A DNA stretch of 64,000 bases, taken from NCBI GenBank assembly GCA_038373865.1, contig JAXGGA010002039.1, positions 1 to 64,000 of the forward strand, read 5' to 3'. The notes under the pieces were generated by a model, which saw only the letters and a list, made by a program, of their open reading frames with translations, did no database searches and was not told the origin of the DNA. This DNA is from Uloborus plumipes (taxonomy: Eukaryota; Arthropoda; Arachnida; Araneae; Uloboridae). Numbering within the stretch: position 1 is the stretch's first letter; each line of letters begins with the position of its first letter. Shown here in pieces: positions 10,398 to 23,700 of this stretch. The position numbers and the translations under genes are program-made.

Positions 10398-12310
10398 CAG
10401 CTACTTATTCAACAATATGCTGACAAATAATGATGTGTTTGCATTTTTCGGCCTCGTTGATTTTGTCAAAATAAAAATATTACAACCAAAAATTCGGTAT
10501 TCATTAAACACTTAATTCAGTACTTTAGAAGTTACTTTGTAATTGATTCCTTTATTAATGTGTTAAGCACGAGCAAAAATATTACCCTACCTGTATTCTT
10601 TTTCGTTTTCTGCAGTACTAGTGATTCAAAAAGAAATTGTCGTTATAAGTATTTTTTAATATCTATTTTAATCCTAAAAAGGTGTGTGTTTCAAAGTTTT
10701 AACAATTTCGTAAGACTGTCCAATCAACTATTAAAACCTCAGAGACTGGAAAGTACAAATGAAATGCTTTAAAGAATTTTAACTGTTCTAGAGTCTTTGA
10801 AAATCATTAAATACATTTTTTAAACTCCTTTAAAAGTGCTTCAATCCTATTTCTTATCAAATAATTAAACTATAAATTAACTAAATGACCAGAATATTAC
10901 TCTCTCGTTAATTATTTTTTAAATCTCTACACTATTTCTTTTAAAGAATTTTATGTGTTTTATACTATTGGTTATTTTATGTTACTAAGTGCTGTGTCTG
11001 TCGGTGAGTTGGGGAACTGATCAAAAACTACTATGTAACTATAGTGAAAACCGATGTAAGCAAGTGATAATGTGTTAATCTTTTCTCCTCCCTTGTCCTT
11101 CCTCTCTGTCGCTTAATGTTAATCGTTTGTTAAACTAAACATTTTTTTATGCTTTGATTAATCTTAATTTGCAAAGGAATGCAGAAAATTTATGAGATTG
11201 TTGTTTGCCTACTTTTCCAACATGTTTTTGAAGTCCCAATTGCCCCATATAAGGCCTCAAAATGCAGAATTTTAAAACTTTTTTTCAAAAATTTACCCCC
11301 GGACCCCCTAAAATTACGGATATTCTACCCCACTTAAAAAAGTTCTCATTGCATATCTCTCTTGATACCCCTACCCCCAATAAAGGTCAGTTCAAGAAAA
11401 TAATAAGAATAAAGAAATGAAAAAAAAAAACACACACACACACACATCAAACATCGTGGGGGGGGGGGGGTCAGATAGAGATTTGACTCATAACACACAC
11501 ACAAAAGTATGTGTGCTTGGGCAATGTGCGAAACTGGGCCCCTCCCGAAATTTTTTTCTGGGTACGGCCTTGCATTCAGGCTGTACAAGAAAAATACTCG
11601 ATTTATCCACCCACTCGGTCATGGGCGTAACCAAGATTCACGCTAAGAAGGAGCAAGCAAAGGAGCATCCAAAACGTTTTTCAGGCATTCCTCATCAAAG
11701 TTTTGATCTCGCGTTATGTAGCTAATCCTAGTATAGCACCATATATTACATTTAAAGATTTTTAGGAATCAACCCCTTCCCAGAAAAATAAATTTATTCG
11801 CATCCCTTAGTTCAAAGTCACTCCTCTGTGATTTAAGTAAGATCAAGATCAAGCTTAAAAGTGCGTTGAGAACAAAACGACCAAAGATATATGCTAAAAA
11901 TTCGTACTTATAGAGATACTGAAGCGTTTGTCCAAATAATTTCTCCATAACGAAAAGCATTTCTGTAGTCGACGCCTTTAGTCTGGGGGTACTAATAAGG
12001 AGTAGCAATAAAACTTAGGTTTTTTGAGATAGTTTTCAAAGCAGCAATTTTCTGTGATGATATATTAATGTATGTATTTTTTTTTTTTCAAAGAAAGCAA
12101 GAAATGAGATTTAGGACATAAAAATAATGACAAAAAAAAAAAAAAACTTAGGAGAAAAAAAAATTAAATAAATATTTTTTTACTGTATTACTACCTATTA
12201 AACTATTTTATTTATTTATTTATTTACTTTTTAAGATGGAGGTACGTGCATTTCCGAGAAGGAATACTACACGAATTCATTTCCTCAATAGATACAGAAT
12301 CCTGAGAAAA
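10398..12310. other. Unassigned, with one probable hAT terminus
   Basis: Mostly AT-rich and featureless. (CA)n and G13 runs lie at about 11430-11472. At about 11530-11575 the - strand reads CAAGGCCGTACCCAG followed by GGGAGGGG, resembling a hAT terminus; its partner was not found. Open frames here are shadows. Confidence 0.4.
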
Positions 12311-12595
12311 TTATAGAAACATCTCAAAACATTTGTGTGATTGTTGTTGCATGTGTTCCTTAAAGTTCTTTCTAAAGACCAATAATGTATCAGAGAAAGA
12401 GTTATCTGCTTTCGGATAACCCAAAGGAACAGCAGAAGCGTTTCCACCTGGTTCAACCCTATCTCTATGAAATGTGCTGTTCAATAGATTACTGACAAAT
12501 GCTAATCGGTACCTGTACCGTGGATTTATGTTTAAAGAATACTTCACACCCTGTGAACTCGTCTCGTCGTAGGTAGTCGGTTGTATCGCCTTCAT
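12311..12595 (-). CDS. Unrecognised 94-codon open frame, possible exon
   Basis: ATG at 12595 follows GAGGAAA; the frame is open to TAG at 12311. Composition is not homopolymeric (starts MKAIQPTTYDETSSQG) and is richer in charged and aromatic residues than nearby shadow frames. A possible donor, CAG before GTACCG, lies at 12513/12512, so only the first 27 codons might be coding. No domain, signal peptide or membrane segment is seen. It could equally be a transposon remnant or chance. Confidence 0.2.
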   Translation of the reverse strand: MKAIQPTTYDETSSQGVKYSLNINPRYRYRLAFVSNLLNSTFHRDRVEPGGNASAVPLGYPKADNSFSDTLLVFRKNFKEHMQQQSHKCFEMFL

Positions 12596-15500
12596 TTTCC
12601 TCTCCCCCTTACCCTCTTATTTGTTTGTTTCTATGTTGTGGTTATAATTTCTGACTACGTAATATTTTAGTCTAAATCCAAGTTTTAATAATAATGCATA
12701 CAAACATTAGCCAATTAGCATAGCTAACGATTCAATCGTCCGAAACTCGAAATACAATTACGAGTAAATCTTTGTATACGCGAGGACATTCCGAAATTAT
12801 TTTTGCGCTGGGGTAACCCCCCCCCCCGGGGGGGGAAAGGGGGATGATGGTACCAATCGGCTCTATAAAAAATTTGAGCTGGAGTGGGGGAATTTTTTTC
12901 CCTCAGAAGGGAGGTTTTATTATTATTGTTATTATTATTGAAATTTATTCTTTTTTTTTTTTTTTTGTGAATATCAAATTTTACGAAGAAAGAATTTTGT
13001 GGAAAATTTGTTCATTGGATGGTGGCAGTGTCTGTTGCAAAAAAGGTTGACACGGTTTAAGTTTCATTTAAACTTATCATACTTTTTTCTGGAACTAGAG
13101 TGTGCAGTTCTACGCGATACATACGCATGACGGTAATGAAAAGGAGGGGTCAAACATGGATAAAACCAAATTTAAAAAAATATCCTTTTTCTTTTCTTTC
13201 TTTTTTGTTTCTTTTGTACAAATATCAAACTCCAGCCTTTATTGGATTCATTCGCAACGGAAAAAATCGACTATAACTGTATCTAAAGTGTTCCAATAAC
13301 ATAGTTCACGACAATGCAATACAAATGTTTTCTTTATAAACCAAGCTTGAGTTTGTATATCATTTTTAAAATGACAGTTTTTTCATTTAACCACCGTCAA
13401 AAGGATAAGCAAATGCATGTTTATGTTGAAAACTTCGGAAAGTTAACATCCGCAACCCATCTACCCTTTTTTAAGTGGAACTGTTTGCGAGTGAGGCACG
13501 GTTTTCATGGACAGACAGTATAAAATCTCTTCATAGCTATCGCTCAGGGATATCTAACACATGTAATAGACATGTAACACATTTGTCATGGAAATCTGTT
13601 TTAAATCCTTAATATCAAGGATAAAGGATATCACAGCTAAGATTTGTGTTGATATCCAAAGACTTCTGTTATCCAAGGGCAGCAACCTTTCCAACTCCTG
13701 TTGGATATTAAGCAGCAATGTGGACATTGCATGGATATCTAGTTTATTTGATAATATCTACTTTTTATCCGCTAGATATCTCAGAGATGACTTATGGAAA
13801 TGTCTGGTTCTGAGAAGATGTCAGTATTATTTTTCTATCCCTCTTGAAAAATATATTTTTGAGTAAAAAAAAAAAAATAATTAAATAAGCTGTTCATGAG
13901 TATCTGCTCTGTTAACGACATGAGAAATAACAAACATTAAAGTTTTGAATCAAAAACAAAATATCAACAAAAATAAAAAGAATCAAATCGCCAAAACGCT
14001 GTGTAGATATGAGGTTTCCCTACTTGCTTTCGCAAGCCAAACGGAACGTGATTCTCTTGCAAATAGTCCGAAAAATATTATTTCAGCGCAGTTTACTGAT
14101 AGATTTATTATATCTTACTTCAGTTGAGCATTTCTTGCGTGTTCGCTGCTGCTCGTAAAACTTAAAATATTTTTCAACGTCCTTGGGGAGAGCATTGGCA
14201 TTGAATTTGACATCTTGAATTATTCTTGTAGAGAGTAGAGAAATTGAAATTACAGATCAACTATTCATGAGCAGGCCTGTCATTTCAAAAAATTTCGGGG
14301 GGTGGGGGGGGGGGTGAGGGAGAAAAACTTGAAACATTTTTTGCGTAAAATAGCAAAATGCATGCAAAATTCGTAATTACTTCTAAAAAAACCCGTGTTG
14401 GAAATCAACACCCCCTGATTCCCAAAGGACGGGACCGCTTTCATGATTGGATTCCCCACAAACATTCTAAAAGCGAATTGTACTTAATCACTAAAGCCTG
14501 GTTTGTGTGCAAATGCATATGTGCATGTGAGATTGAATAATTTATCATATTTTGACGTTCGTACATAAAAATACATGAAAGGCATTTTTTCTTTTTGGAA
14601 AATCAAAGCATATCGCTGAGGTTTTCGCTTGCTTTTTAACTTCATAGCGATTCTGTGGAAGTCGAAAAGATGTTTTACTCTTCAGGAATGACATGAAATG
14701 AAATGAGACAATCTCTAACATTGACGACATCCAGTCACCGCTCGGTAGAAAGGATGAAGGCCTGCAACCCTAGAGACTACTCCCCAGCGGAGATCCTTTA
14801 ACATTGGCTTCTACGGCGTTTTGCCCAATTTTAAATGCGGGGGAAAACGCCAATTTTTAATATTCAAAAGGTTTAAACGCAAAAAGTGATTAAACATTCT
14901 TCATTTTCAAAGCTACGAGAGTCAATTTTTTTCTCCGTATATCGGATTGTCTTAAATAATTGTAAAATCTTTGCTCAACTTTGAAGATCATTTTTGTCGC
15001 CAAGTTTCGTTTTTCAACATAGCGAAGAGCGAAATTCAGTTTCGTCCGACTTGGGGTCACCATAACTAGACAAAAGAAAACAATATTCGTTTGACTAGCT
15101 ATAACAAGACGCAAAAAATTAATTTTTTACATTTTTTCGTACATAAACGAATAAATAGCAGAAAAAAAATTAAGAAACCAAGAAAATTGAATTTTTCTAG
15201 TGAATAAAGTTATATTTTTTTGCACTACGTGTAATTAGTGCTTTTCAAAATGTTCATTGATTCCTTTTCGAGTAAAATTAATAATTGTTTAAAAGTAATT
15301 ATCTTGAACTTACAAAATAATAATGGTGTATTTGGGAAGGGGTAGGGGGTACTTCGTCTCGTTATAACGAAACACATTTACCCAACTTTAAATAAATTTA
15401 CTATTCATTTTGTTTCAAAGAGTTTTTTTTTTTTTTTTACATTTTGAACAGTTTTAAGTAGTTGTGCCGAAGGGGGGTGGGGAGACTGAACTACCTACAA

Positions 15501-17588
15501 GTTCATGCCAGCTCACTTTAACTCACTTTAAGTATAATAATGTTTACTTTCTACTTTTTAGACTATCACCAGAAAAAGAACTTCATATTTAAATAAATAG
15601 AATGTGAAAAATATCATTTTTTTTCCTGTCAAATTTTATTTAAAAATGTATAAAAATAAGATCCCATTGAGATCCCAACCAAAAATTTTGCGCAAACAAT
15701 GGTGAAATACACAGTTTTTTCAGAATTTTTTGAAAGAAATTTTTATTTTCAGAGAAATTTAAATTTAAATTTCATTTTTAAAAAAATATTTTTTTTAAAT
15801 TAATCATGTTGCATATTATATTAAACGGCAACTAACGTACTTTAAAAAGTTCTTTACCAAATCGTTCTATCTATATGCGGTGCTGAGTTATGGTCCATTT
15901 TATGTTCAAGCATTCATGAAAAAAAAGAGGGTTTTTCCAAAAATCAGTCTCATAGACAAAAAAATAAAAGGGATAAAATTCTAAAAATTGGGACTTATGA
16001 TCACCTAAAAGGGTGCAATTGATGAGCCAAATTTTAAAGAAATACAAAAGTTTGAGGGAAAAATTTTCTCGGGTTGTCGATCACTAGATATGGAATGTCC
16101 CAAAAGTAAATTAAAAACTCGGTTTTAAACCCTCATATGTCAGGATTCGTACTCAATTTTAGATATAAATGAAGGAGTTTTTTAGGAGTTTTGAAGGAGA
16201 AAATATAAGATTTTGAAGGACTACTTTGTCCGCGACTTGAAACCAATTGACTTTAAATTTGCATTATTTTCATTATAATATAACATTGGGGGTTGGGGGG
16301 GATAAAAAAATTAAATAAATATTTCCGGGAGTGGCGTTCCTTTATTCTTATTTGCCCTTCCTACAAACACGTTGATTTCTAGCAATATAGGGGAAAATGC
16401 TTTTAATAAGTCAAATTATCAAAAAAAAAAAAAAAAAAGATAAAAATCCAGCTTTATTGAATTAGCCTCTTTATTGAATCAAAACTGTTTTGAGCAAATG
16501 TGATTCATTTTCATACAAGCAGCCGCCACTGTTTAACCATTAATTTACTTCATCTTCAGCGTGTTTCAACTGCAGGCATATGTAATAAGCATCCCCCTCC
16601 CTCCCTCTTCCTAAAAAAAAGGAAGGAAAAGAAGAACTAATAAAGTTTTTAATGACAAAAAAAAAAAAAAAAGGCCATAGAAATATTTGAACGATTTAGA
16701 GACTTGACATTTAGTGTGTTTCCACTAAATAATTTAATATCCAAAATTAAGTTTGAAAAATAACTTGAAATAAAAATAAAATAGGCGGATTTGAGCTAAC
16801 TGATAGCATATGTTAAAATAAATTCCCATTTTCAAAATAGTTCAAATATTTAGAAAATGCAAAACAATTGAAAATTTCATTTCAGATTTTTTTTTTTTTT
16901 TTTTACTAAGGGGTGATTAGCAGTGAAAATTTTTAAATGAGACGATTTCTGTAATCGACTGGATTTGACGCTGATATACAAAAGTAAAAAACAGGAGAAA
17001 ATGTGTTACTTTTCTCCAAAAATAATTGGATATTTAAGGAAAAAAATCCGGATTTTCGGTGAATAAATAAATTAGAACAAATTTGGAGAAGAACGAAATA
17101 CTTTGCGGGTATAAGAAATGTTTTAAATCTGAACAATATATAGATATTTATATGTATATAGATTTTTTAAATTTTTTTAATGTGAATTTTACACGGTATA
17201 AAAGAGCAACATAAATGTTAACACATAATTAAAGTACCAAAAATTCGTCGGGTAGCATGTAAAAAATATCTCAAAATTTTGAAATTTTTCATACTTATAA
17301 CAGCAATTATACGCACTGCAGATTGGCATTATGTGCTGTTGTTAAACTAAATCTTAATACAATTGAAATCCTCGAAATCTGATATAATAACGCAATGCGC
17401 AACAACAGCAATAAATTCTAGCTCCCGCGAAATAGCATTTACGCCAAATTTGTGCCAATCTGCGATAAAGGAGCCAAGCTGGGGGCTGAAACTACACCCA
17501 AATCGTCCCCATGAAAGGCGTCGAAAGGCTTCACCGGCCGGGGTGTAGTCCGCTATCCAGAGTTTATATAGAGATCACTGTCTCTAAC
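12596..17588. other. Five kilobases without a recognisable gene
   Basis: AT-rich with many homopolymer runs: C/G at 12818-12838, G near 14298, A/T runs at 15423, 16420, 16655 and 16888. CAGGCCTGTCATTTC at about 14274 followed by GGGGGGTGGGG resembles an unpaired hAT end. The stretch 13540-13800 repeats GGATATC-like words. No splice-framed exon found. Confidence 0.4.
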
Positions 17589-18352
17589 ATAAAAAAAAGT
17601 TTAAAAACTTTAACTCGACTACCTAAAAACAACTGAAAGGTAAGAAACAGGGTAGGTGCTATTTGATATCATCGTATAATTAAGTAAAATAAGTCATTTG
17701 ATGTGTTAACTATTCTTATTTCTCTAGTTTTATTGGAATCTTCTGTCAGTTCTAATGTCTGTTTGCATATTGTGCGCCTGGCAGCCACAGATGCTTCCAT
17801 TTGAAAAAGGGGAGATAAGTTTAGGCTGCGCACTTTCCGATGCCTTCAGTTTTTGCTCGCTTGCTACTTCCTCGTTGCATTTCCCCCTATTTCGAGACAG
17901 TCTGAAGAGACTTGGCGCGTGCGCAGATTCGACGGAGGTTTCGCGAAAAAAGTTAGACAGTACATTTATAACATTATATTTCAATTCAAATGTTGTAGTC
18001 GAGCGTTGTAAACTATAACAAGCATGCATTTTAGCTTGATACTCATTCAAGCATATTAGTTGGATACACAAAAATGGTAAATTAGATTATAATGTTATTC
18101 CATCAAACTGTTTCTCTGTTGTTGACAACTCCCGACTACTGCATTTGAATTGAGTTATAATGTTATTAATGTAAAACTGACAGAATTCTCCTATAGAACA
18201 AAAGAAATATGAAAATAAGAATAGTTAACATATCAAATGTCTTGTTCTACTTAATTATACGATGATATCAAATAGCACCTACCCTGTTTCTTACCTTTCA
18301 GTGACTTTTTATTTAGTCAGGTTAAAGTTTTAAAAACCTTTTTTTTATTTCC
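17589..18352. mobile_element. Long foldback element invaded by a 207-bp cassette
   Basis: The left arm (17589-17750 plus 17962-18003) is inverted against the right arm (about 18133-18347). The core GGTAAGAAACAGGGTAGGTG and the following 40 bp are identical in both. The pairing continues inward after skipping 17751-17957, which is present in the left arm only. The arms together exceed 200 bp, so this would form a very long hairpin. No transposase inside and no clear outer target duplication. Confidence 0.75.
17751..17957. mobile_element. Short interspersed cassette, copy 1, with CAGT flanks
   Basis: Flanked by CAGT (17747-17750, 17958-17961); the uninterrupted right arm of the foldback shows the empty site CTGTCAGTTTTACATTA. 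Ends are TCTAATG... and ...GTTAGA, a 5-bp inverted repeat. It is far richer in GC and CpG than its surroundings. A second copy lies inverted at 44422-44624. Both strands stay open in both copies, but nothing shows translation. Confidence 0.7.
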
Positions 18353-19908
18353 TACTTTTTAGTACTTTTTTTCTGCGGTCGGGTTAGTTTTTTTAACCTT
18401 TATTTATAGTAAAATTTTCTGTTTCAAACTTTGATATGACAAAAAAAAAAAAAAAAAAATCATATATTACTTCTTACGTTCTAGTATGAGTGAAAATCAT
18501 TTTTATGTTGCTTTAAAATTAGACTTGCATTTTAATCAATGCATTTTGGTTCAACAATAGTCGTGATTAACAATGAATTTCCAGTTAAAGGCTAGCATAG
18601 ATTTAAGCATGAATACAGTTTACATAATGAGTTAAAAGTAATTGTAACTCACGTTCTAATTACTTTAGAACATTCGAACAAATTTTGTCAGATGCAGAAA
18701 AATCACAGCTTTCTATCGACATATAGTACTTATTTGTGCGAGCATTTTTTCGCCCTCATTTTAGAGCAAAAATGCTTTAATATAAGGCTAAAATGCTACT
18801 TGAAATTAGAAAAACTAATAATTAATAGATAGTTAATTAAATAATTAACTAGCCTATGTTACTCGCGTCATAATAACGAATCACTTGACACCTTATTCAT
18901 CAAAAACGGATGTATAGTTTAGGAGCTACGGTGGATCATCCCTACATTACATACAAACGTACCCAGACTTCTTAAAACATTGCACTTCCTTTTAGCTGTG
19001 TCGTAGTCGGGTATAAAGCCCTCAACCCCCCCCCCCCCAAAAAAAAAATCTCGTTAATTCGACCACACTTAAATCGAACTACTGCTAAAATGAACTATAT
19101 TTTCAAACCGCTCATAAAATTATGGTTTTGTAGTACTAGATTATTCTTTGGACAAGATGAACGGACTTTAAAGGTCCTATGCATTTATTGCGAACAAAAC
19201 TTTCAATTTTAACTTTTTTGTAACAAAATAAAAAATAGAGCAGTTATTTTTCTTTCAGGTGTCAAAACTTCTTTGGTGTGAGTAAAAAAAAAAATAGTGC
19301 ATGTTTTTTATTTTTAGCTTATATTGCTTAGTATTGGGTGCACATTTTAGGTATTTTTAGTGCATATTTGCATGCGCATACTTTCATGACTTTTTATTGC
19401 ATATAACCATGATTCCAGTGATCAAAAAATAGGCTTCCTCAAGCTCAGTGGACCCACTACTCTTTACTCTCGTGAAAATGCTTGTGGTCCAGTGGTCCCT
19501 GTCGTGGTCACAAAGTCCTCTAAGTGAATCAATAACTCTGAGGGTACTGGGACAGGGGTTTGCTCGGCTTCTGGTCTGGATTAAAAGAACAGAGCGCTCT
19601 TCTGGGTCCCATCCAACCGATAACCACAAGTTATGCTAGGTACAAGACAGTGGGCACACCAGGGTTTTTGTCTGAGAGGGGGGCTTGAAGTTCTAAGAGG
19701 AACTTTGATACATCTTGATTATCTTTATTTACATTTTGAAATTTAAGGTTAAAAATAAGCATACATTAAAGTTTTATAGGTTTTTATAAGTGGCTAGAAA
19801 GCGGGAGTTCTCCTCTGAGATTTTTGATATTGAGGCTTTAAAATACAAATTTGAATTATTTTTGGTCCACCTATAAGTAGAAGAGGAGAGATTCCGTGGG
19901 TGCACCAC
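18353..19908. other. Unassigned, includes a possible interspersed repeat
   Basis: Mostly AT-rich filler with homopolymers near 18440 and 19028. At 19400-19640 a GC-richer block stands out from its surroundings and stays open on both strands (for example CPSTLRVIDSLRGLCDHDRD on the -). It looks like a retroelement or SINE-like insertion, but I can place no border or family. Confidence 0.35.
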
Positions 19909-20237
19909 TACTGGGGTGGGACCCTGTAGAGCCGCTATATAGATAGGCCGACGCATCAAGATTAAGTTTCACCACTTTGGATCCAATTCCTTAACTTTTA
20001 CTTTCAAATTTTCATTGTTGCGGAGTAGGGTTAAAAGAAAAAAGTTTTGGCACAGTGCTAAGCTTTGCCAAATCCACGTGCCGCTAATAATTGCTCACAG
20101 TGAAAAATGACCAAAACGCGATTACTGGCCAGAAAAGACAACTACTCAAACACACAAACACGCGCTGGATCCAAAGTGGTGAAACTTAATCTTGATGCGC
20201 CGGCTCGTATATATAGGGGCCTTAGGACCCTGGGGTG
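19909..20237. mobile_element. Foldback element with a 34-bp perfect inner stem
   Basis: The left arm ends ...ACGCATCAAGATTAAGTTTC and ACCACTTTGGATCC; the right arm is its perfect complement over about 34 bp (20167-20200). Outward, the arms remain related: CTATATAGAT and CTATATATAC, then GGGACCCTG and CAGGGTCCT. The loop is about 180 bp. Outer borders and target duplication are unclear. Confidence 0.7.
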
Positions 20238-20274
20238 AAAAGTCAGTCAGAACTAGCTAACCTCTCGATACCAG

Positions 20275-20609
20275 GAATGCGAAATGAAGTTGCTTTAATT
20301 CATAAGTGAAGTTTAAATTCATAAAGTTAAATTATTAGATTCTGTGGTAAATGCTTCATTTCCCCCTGTGAATGATAAAAGGAACATTTTGTCAGTGAGA
20401 CAAATCTTCAGTACCACTCCAGTTATTTTACTGCTTTAAGTGAGTTAAAAATTACGGTGGCATCATTAAAGCCGGTTGACGGGAATGACAATCAATCAAT
20501 CAATCATCCCTCTCCTTGCAATTTTCAGTTTTTTCACACAAAGCCGCATCGTGGTTGAATAATTTCATCTAAAAATTACTTTAGTATAAAATAAAATTAC
20601 TAAAATAAG
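20275..20609 (+). promoter_or_regulatory. Presumed 5' UTR and promoter-proximal DNA of the FKBP gene
   Basis: Lies between the end of a foldback element and the start codon. It holds a short (AATC)n tract at about 20488-20506. The TATATATA at about 20207 belongs to the foldback arm next door, so I do not call it the TATA box. No initiator or factor site can be assigned with confidence. Confidence 0.35.
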
Positions 20610-20749
20610 ATGGCATATGTGTATCAGGTTAGTGACGGTGTTACGAAGGAATTAGTTCGTCAAGGCAATGGAATAATTCCTCAACGTGGTCAAACTATTA
20701 CTGTTCATTGCACTGGATGCCTTGCTAATCCCTTAAGAAAATTTTGGAG
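20610..20749 (+). CDS. FKBP12: FKBP12-type gene, exon 1 (codons 1-46 plus 2 nt)
   Basis: Begins at ATG in aagATGgca and ends TGGAG before GTAACA. It encodes the first beta strands, including RGQTITVHCTG (residues 26-36) and the loop ending KFW. The following intron is phase 2; AG joins T of exon 2 to give serine 47. Confidence 0.93.
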
Positions 20750-23700
20750 GTAACAATTCGAGTTTCACGCATTGTATATTTCTTGTTGAACTAAGCAAAT
20801 ACTTTTGTTCTTTTTTTTACGCTTTTCGAATATCAAATATTGCAACTGTTTAGTTGATGATGCAGCAGAGTATTCCTTTTCAAAAGATATATATCTTTAC
20901 ACCAAGTAAAAATGCAACGAACGTAAATCCGCTTGTGTTTAAAATTCATAAATTGAACTAAATTACTCTGAGATGCAAATGTGTAATGAAAAATTAAAAT
21001 TTTATCTTCATGTCCACCATGAAATTCCATCAAATATTTTTCGATGCAAAATACTAACTATAGTAAATCTATCGCACTACATCCTAAAACACCTCTATTC
21101 TGACTCTAAAAGTGAATTGTATGTAGGAAAAGTTCTTATGAGGTATTTACCTCTGCACTCAGTAACAGTTCACATACTAGCGGTTTATCGATATTTTTCA
21201 GCAAGTGATATGTTTGTAATAAAATGGCAATAACGTAAAACCGCTTCATTTGGTAAATTTAAAATTAGGATTTTTTTACGCACTTATTACGCTGCATTAT
21301 TTTGCTGTCAGAATCTTTAGATGTCTTTTTAAATTGGGTAATTCTTACTCTAATTAAAAGTAGATAAGCCATTCACAGCACTGAAATATGATTCGTATGA
21401 TGTTGTCTTTTTTTTTTTTTTTTTGCAAAAAGTTTTAGAAAGGTATGAAATAGAGATGTGTCACTTTCAAAAATATTCACATTAAGGTGTGAGAAAGAGC
21501 TTCTCTGTTAAAGTGTTTTTCCCTCTTTATAAAGCATGCACTTACTAATTAAAGCTTTCATTCATATTAGGAGCAAAAGAGCACGAGTTTAGCTCTAAGC
21601 TTTATGCATGTTTTGTTATTTCGTATGTTTTCTGACATAGCAAATGTTTTGTTTACTTTCATACATAAAACCAAGATAATGGTTTATTGCATGATATTAA
21701 CTTTCTTCTATTTCTCTTAAAATAATACCTCTGAATTTTTTTATAGGTTTCATCTTGGGTGTATATATGATTACTTAAAAACTTAATGTTCAACATTATA
21801 GTCTCTAGATTCCAATCAATTTTATTTTCAAGTGAGTTTTACTGTTTTTCTTCTCATGCTGAAACTTATTTTAGTATTCAGTAAAAAAAAATAAGGCTAA
21901 TAATTGCTCTGATAGAGGTAAAAAATGGTATCTTTCTTTCAATAAAACTCTCTTCATTTTACATTTAGAGGCATTTCAGAAGTGCAAAACCAGCTTGCAT
22001 TCATTTTCTGATCCTGCATGTATTTTCTATTTCATTTATTTTGAACTAATAAAACTTATCTTTCTCTTTGTTACTGATAGATATTGATTTGTCAAATATA
22101 GTTAAACACCCGGTTATCCTCTCATTGGTCCCTTACATTAAAAAAAGAAGGCATTGATTAACTAAATGTAGATAAGTACACATGTTTTAATTTAACAAGT
22201 ATAAAATATTCCTTTTTTGACATTCATGTTCTTTCTTCCCTCTTCTTTTTTAAATGACTCCAAACCTTTCAAGGTCATTTAAACCTGACTAAGCAATGCT
22301 TCTTACTGCTTTAGATTTGCGTTACTTATTAATGTTAGAAATAAGGGTACTTATTCCTTAGCCTGGAACAAGCAAATAATTAAATGTTGCCAAGCGAAGA
22401 GAATGATAAATATAAAGCAAGGCTCAATGGCAAACAAATATGGTTGTAAGAAATTGGCGGAATTCTACATTATTTGGCAATTTTTCGCTTGCTCTCGGCT
22501 AACGGATAAGTACCAAAATAAGAATTAGAGTGTAGGCTTAATGACAGTGCCTAGTTAATATTTTTAGGCATCAAAACAAACAACCAAGTGCCATTTTGAA
22601 TCAAATATGTGCATCTGAGTATAGTTTCAAAAAAATTAAATACATTACCGATATGCCTTATTGTATGCTATACATACTACCCATCGCAAATTATAAAATA
22701 TGCAATTACGATTATTTTTAGGGACAGAATTGATTGTATTTGAAAATTACTGTGCAAATTGATCTTCGGGTCTTAATTACAGTGAGTGGGGAAAGAAAAG
22801 CATCAACGTGGTCAAAACTTAGGGCGTCAAATATGGTACCTAGTTTTGGAAATCTAAGCATAAAATAAAAAATTTCAATCGCATAATGCAACTAACAGGG
22901 TTGCCACAGGAAAAAATAATCAAAAAAGTAGCAAAAGTAGCCAAAAACTTATAAAAAAGTCGCAAAAAAGTAGTCCCAAAAATTTAAAAAGTTGCAAAAA
23001 AGTACCCCCCAAAATAGAAAAATTTTCAAGAAAACAATATTCAAGATCAGATAAATGAAGTAAGAAATAAAGTACAGATGAAAATTTATCATTTGTAAAA
23101 AGTCCTCATATGTTTTGCTGAAGAATTTAAACTGAATGTGCAATTACAAAAAAAAAACGCCACAACTTATTAAAAAAGGGAGTGCCGTCCCCCCCCCCCA
23201 CCCCATGACTAGTTAATTCTATTCAACTATTTTGATGAGAACACAATGAAAAATCAAGAAAATAAACCAAACTTTAAATAAAATACTGCCAATAGCTGTT
23301 ACGAGGATGCAGTAGAGTAGGGGTGCACAACCTTTTTCAGTGAAGGGCCACATACGTAGCAGGAGCTCCATTTGAGGGCCGCATGCCAGCCCATCATTTG
23401 GAGAGATCGTGAAGGGTAATTACACCCCCTCACAAACTCGGAGAAAGTCATGTTTTTTGTTTTTTTTTTTTTTTTTTTAATTTTGAATATATTTTGCTAC
23501 ATTATTTGCATTGAGTACATATCCTTTGCCCCATGGAAAATTAAGAAAACTGATGGGCCTGGCAGCATACACCAGTACTTTGCTGATGTTAATATTGTAC
23601 GAAAAGTTGTAATTGAAATTTGAATATTTTTACTAAATGACTTGTTGGGAAAAAATACCAACTTTATTAAAACATGAAACTACAAAATATTTCATAATAC

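Noticed and set aside
12818..12838. C/G run as a G-quadruplex regulatory element
   Set aside because: Many long C and G runs occur (6867, 11460, 14298, 19028, 31867, 35480, 48727); they look like homopolymer tracts, some perhaps assembly noise, and no promoter is nearby.
20200..20215. TATATATA as the FKBP TATA box
   Set aside because: It belongs to the arm of the 19909-20237 foldback and has a mate in the other arm; it is also some 400 bp from the start codon.
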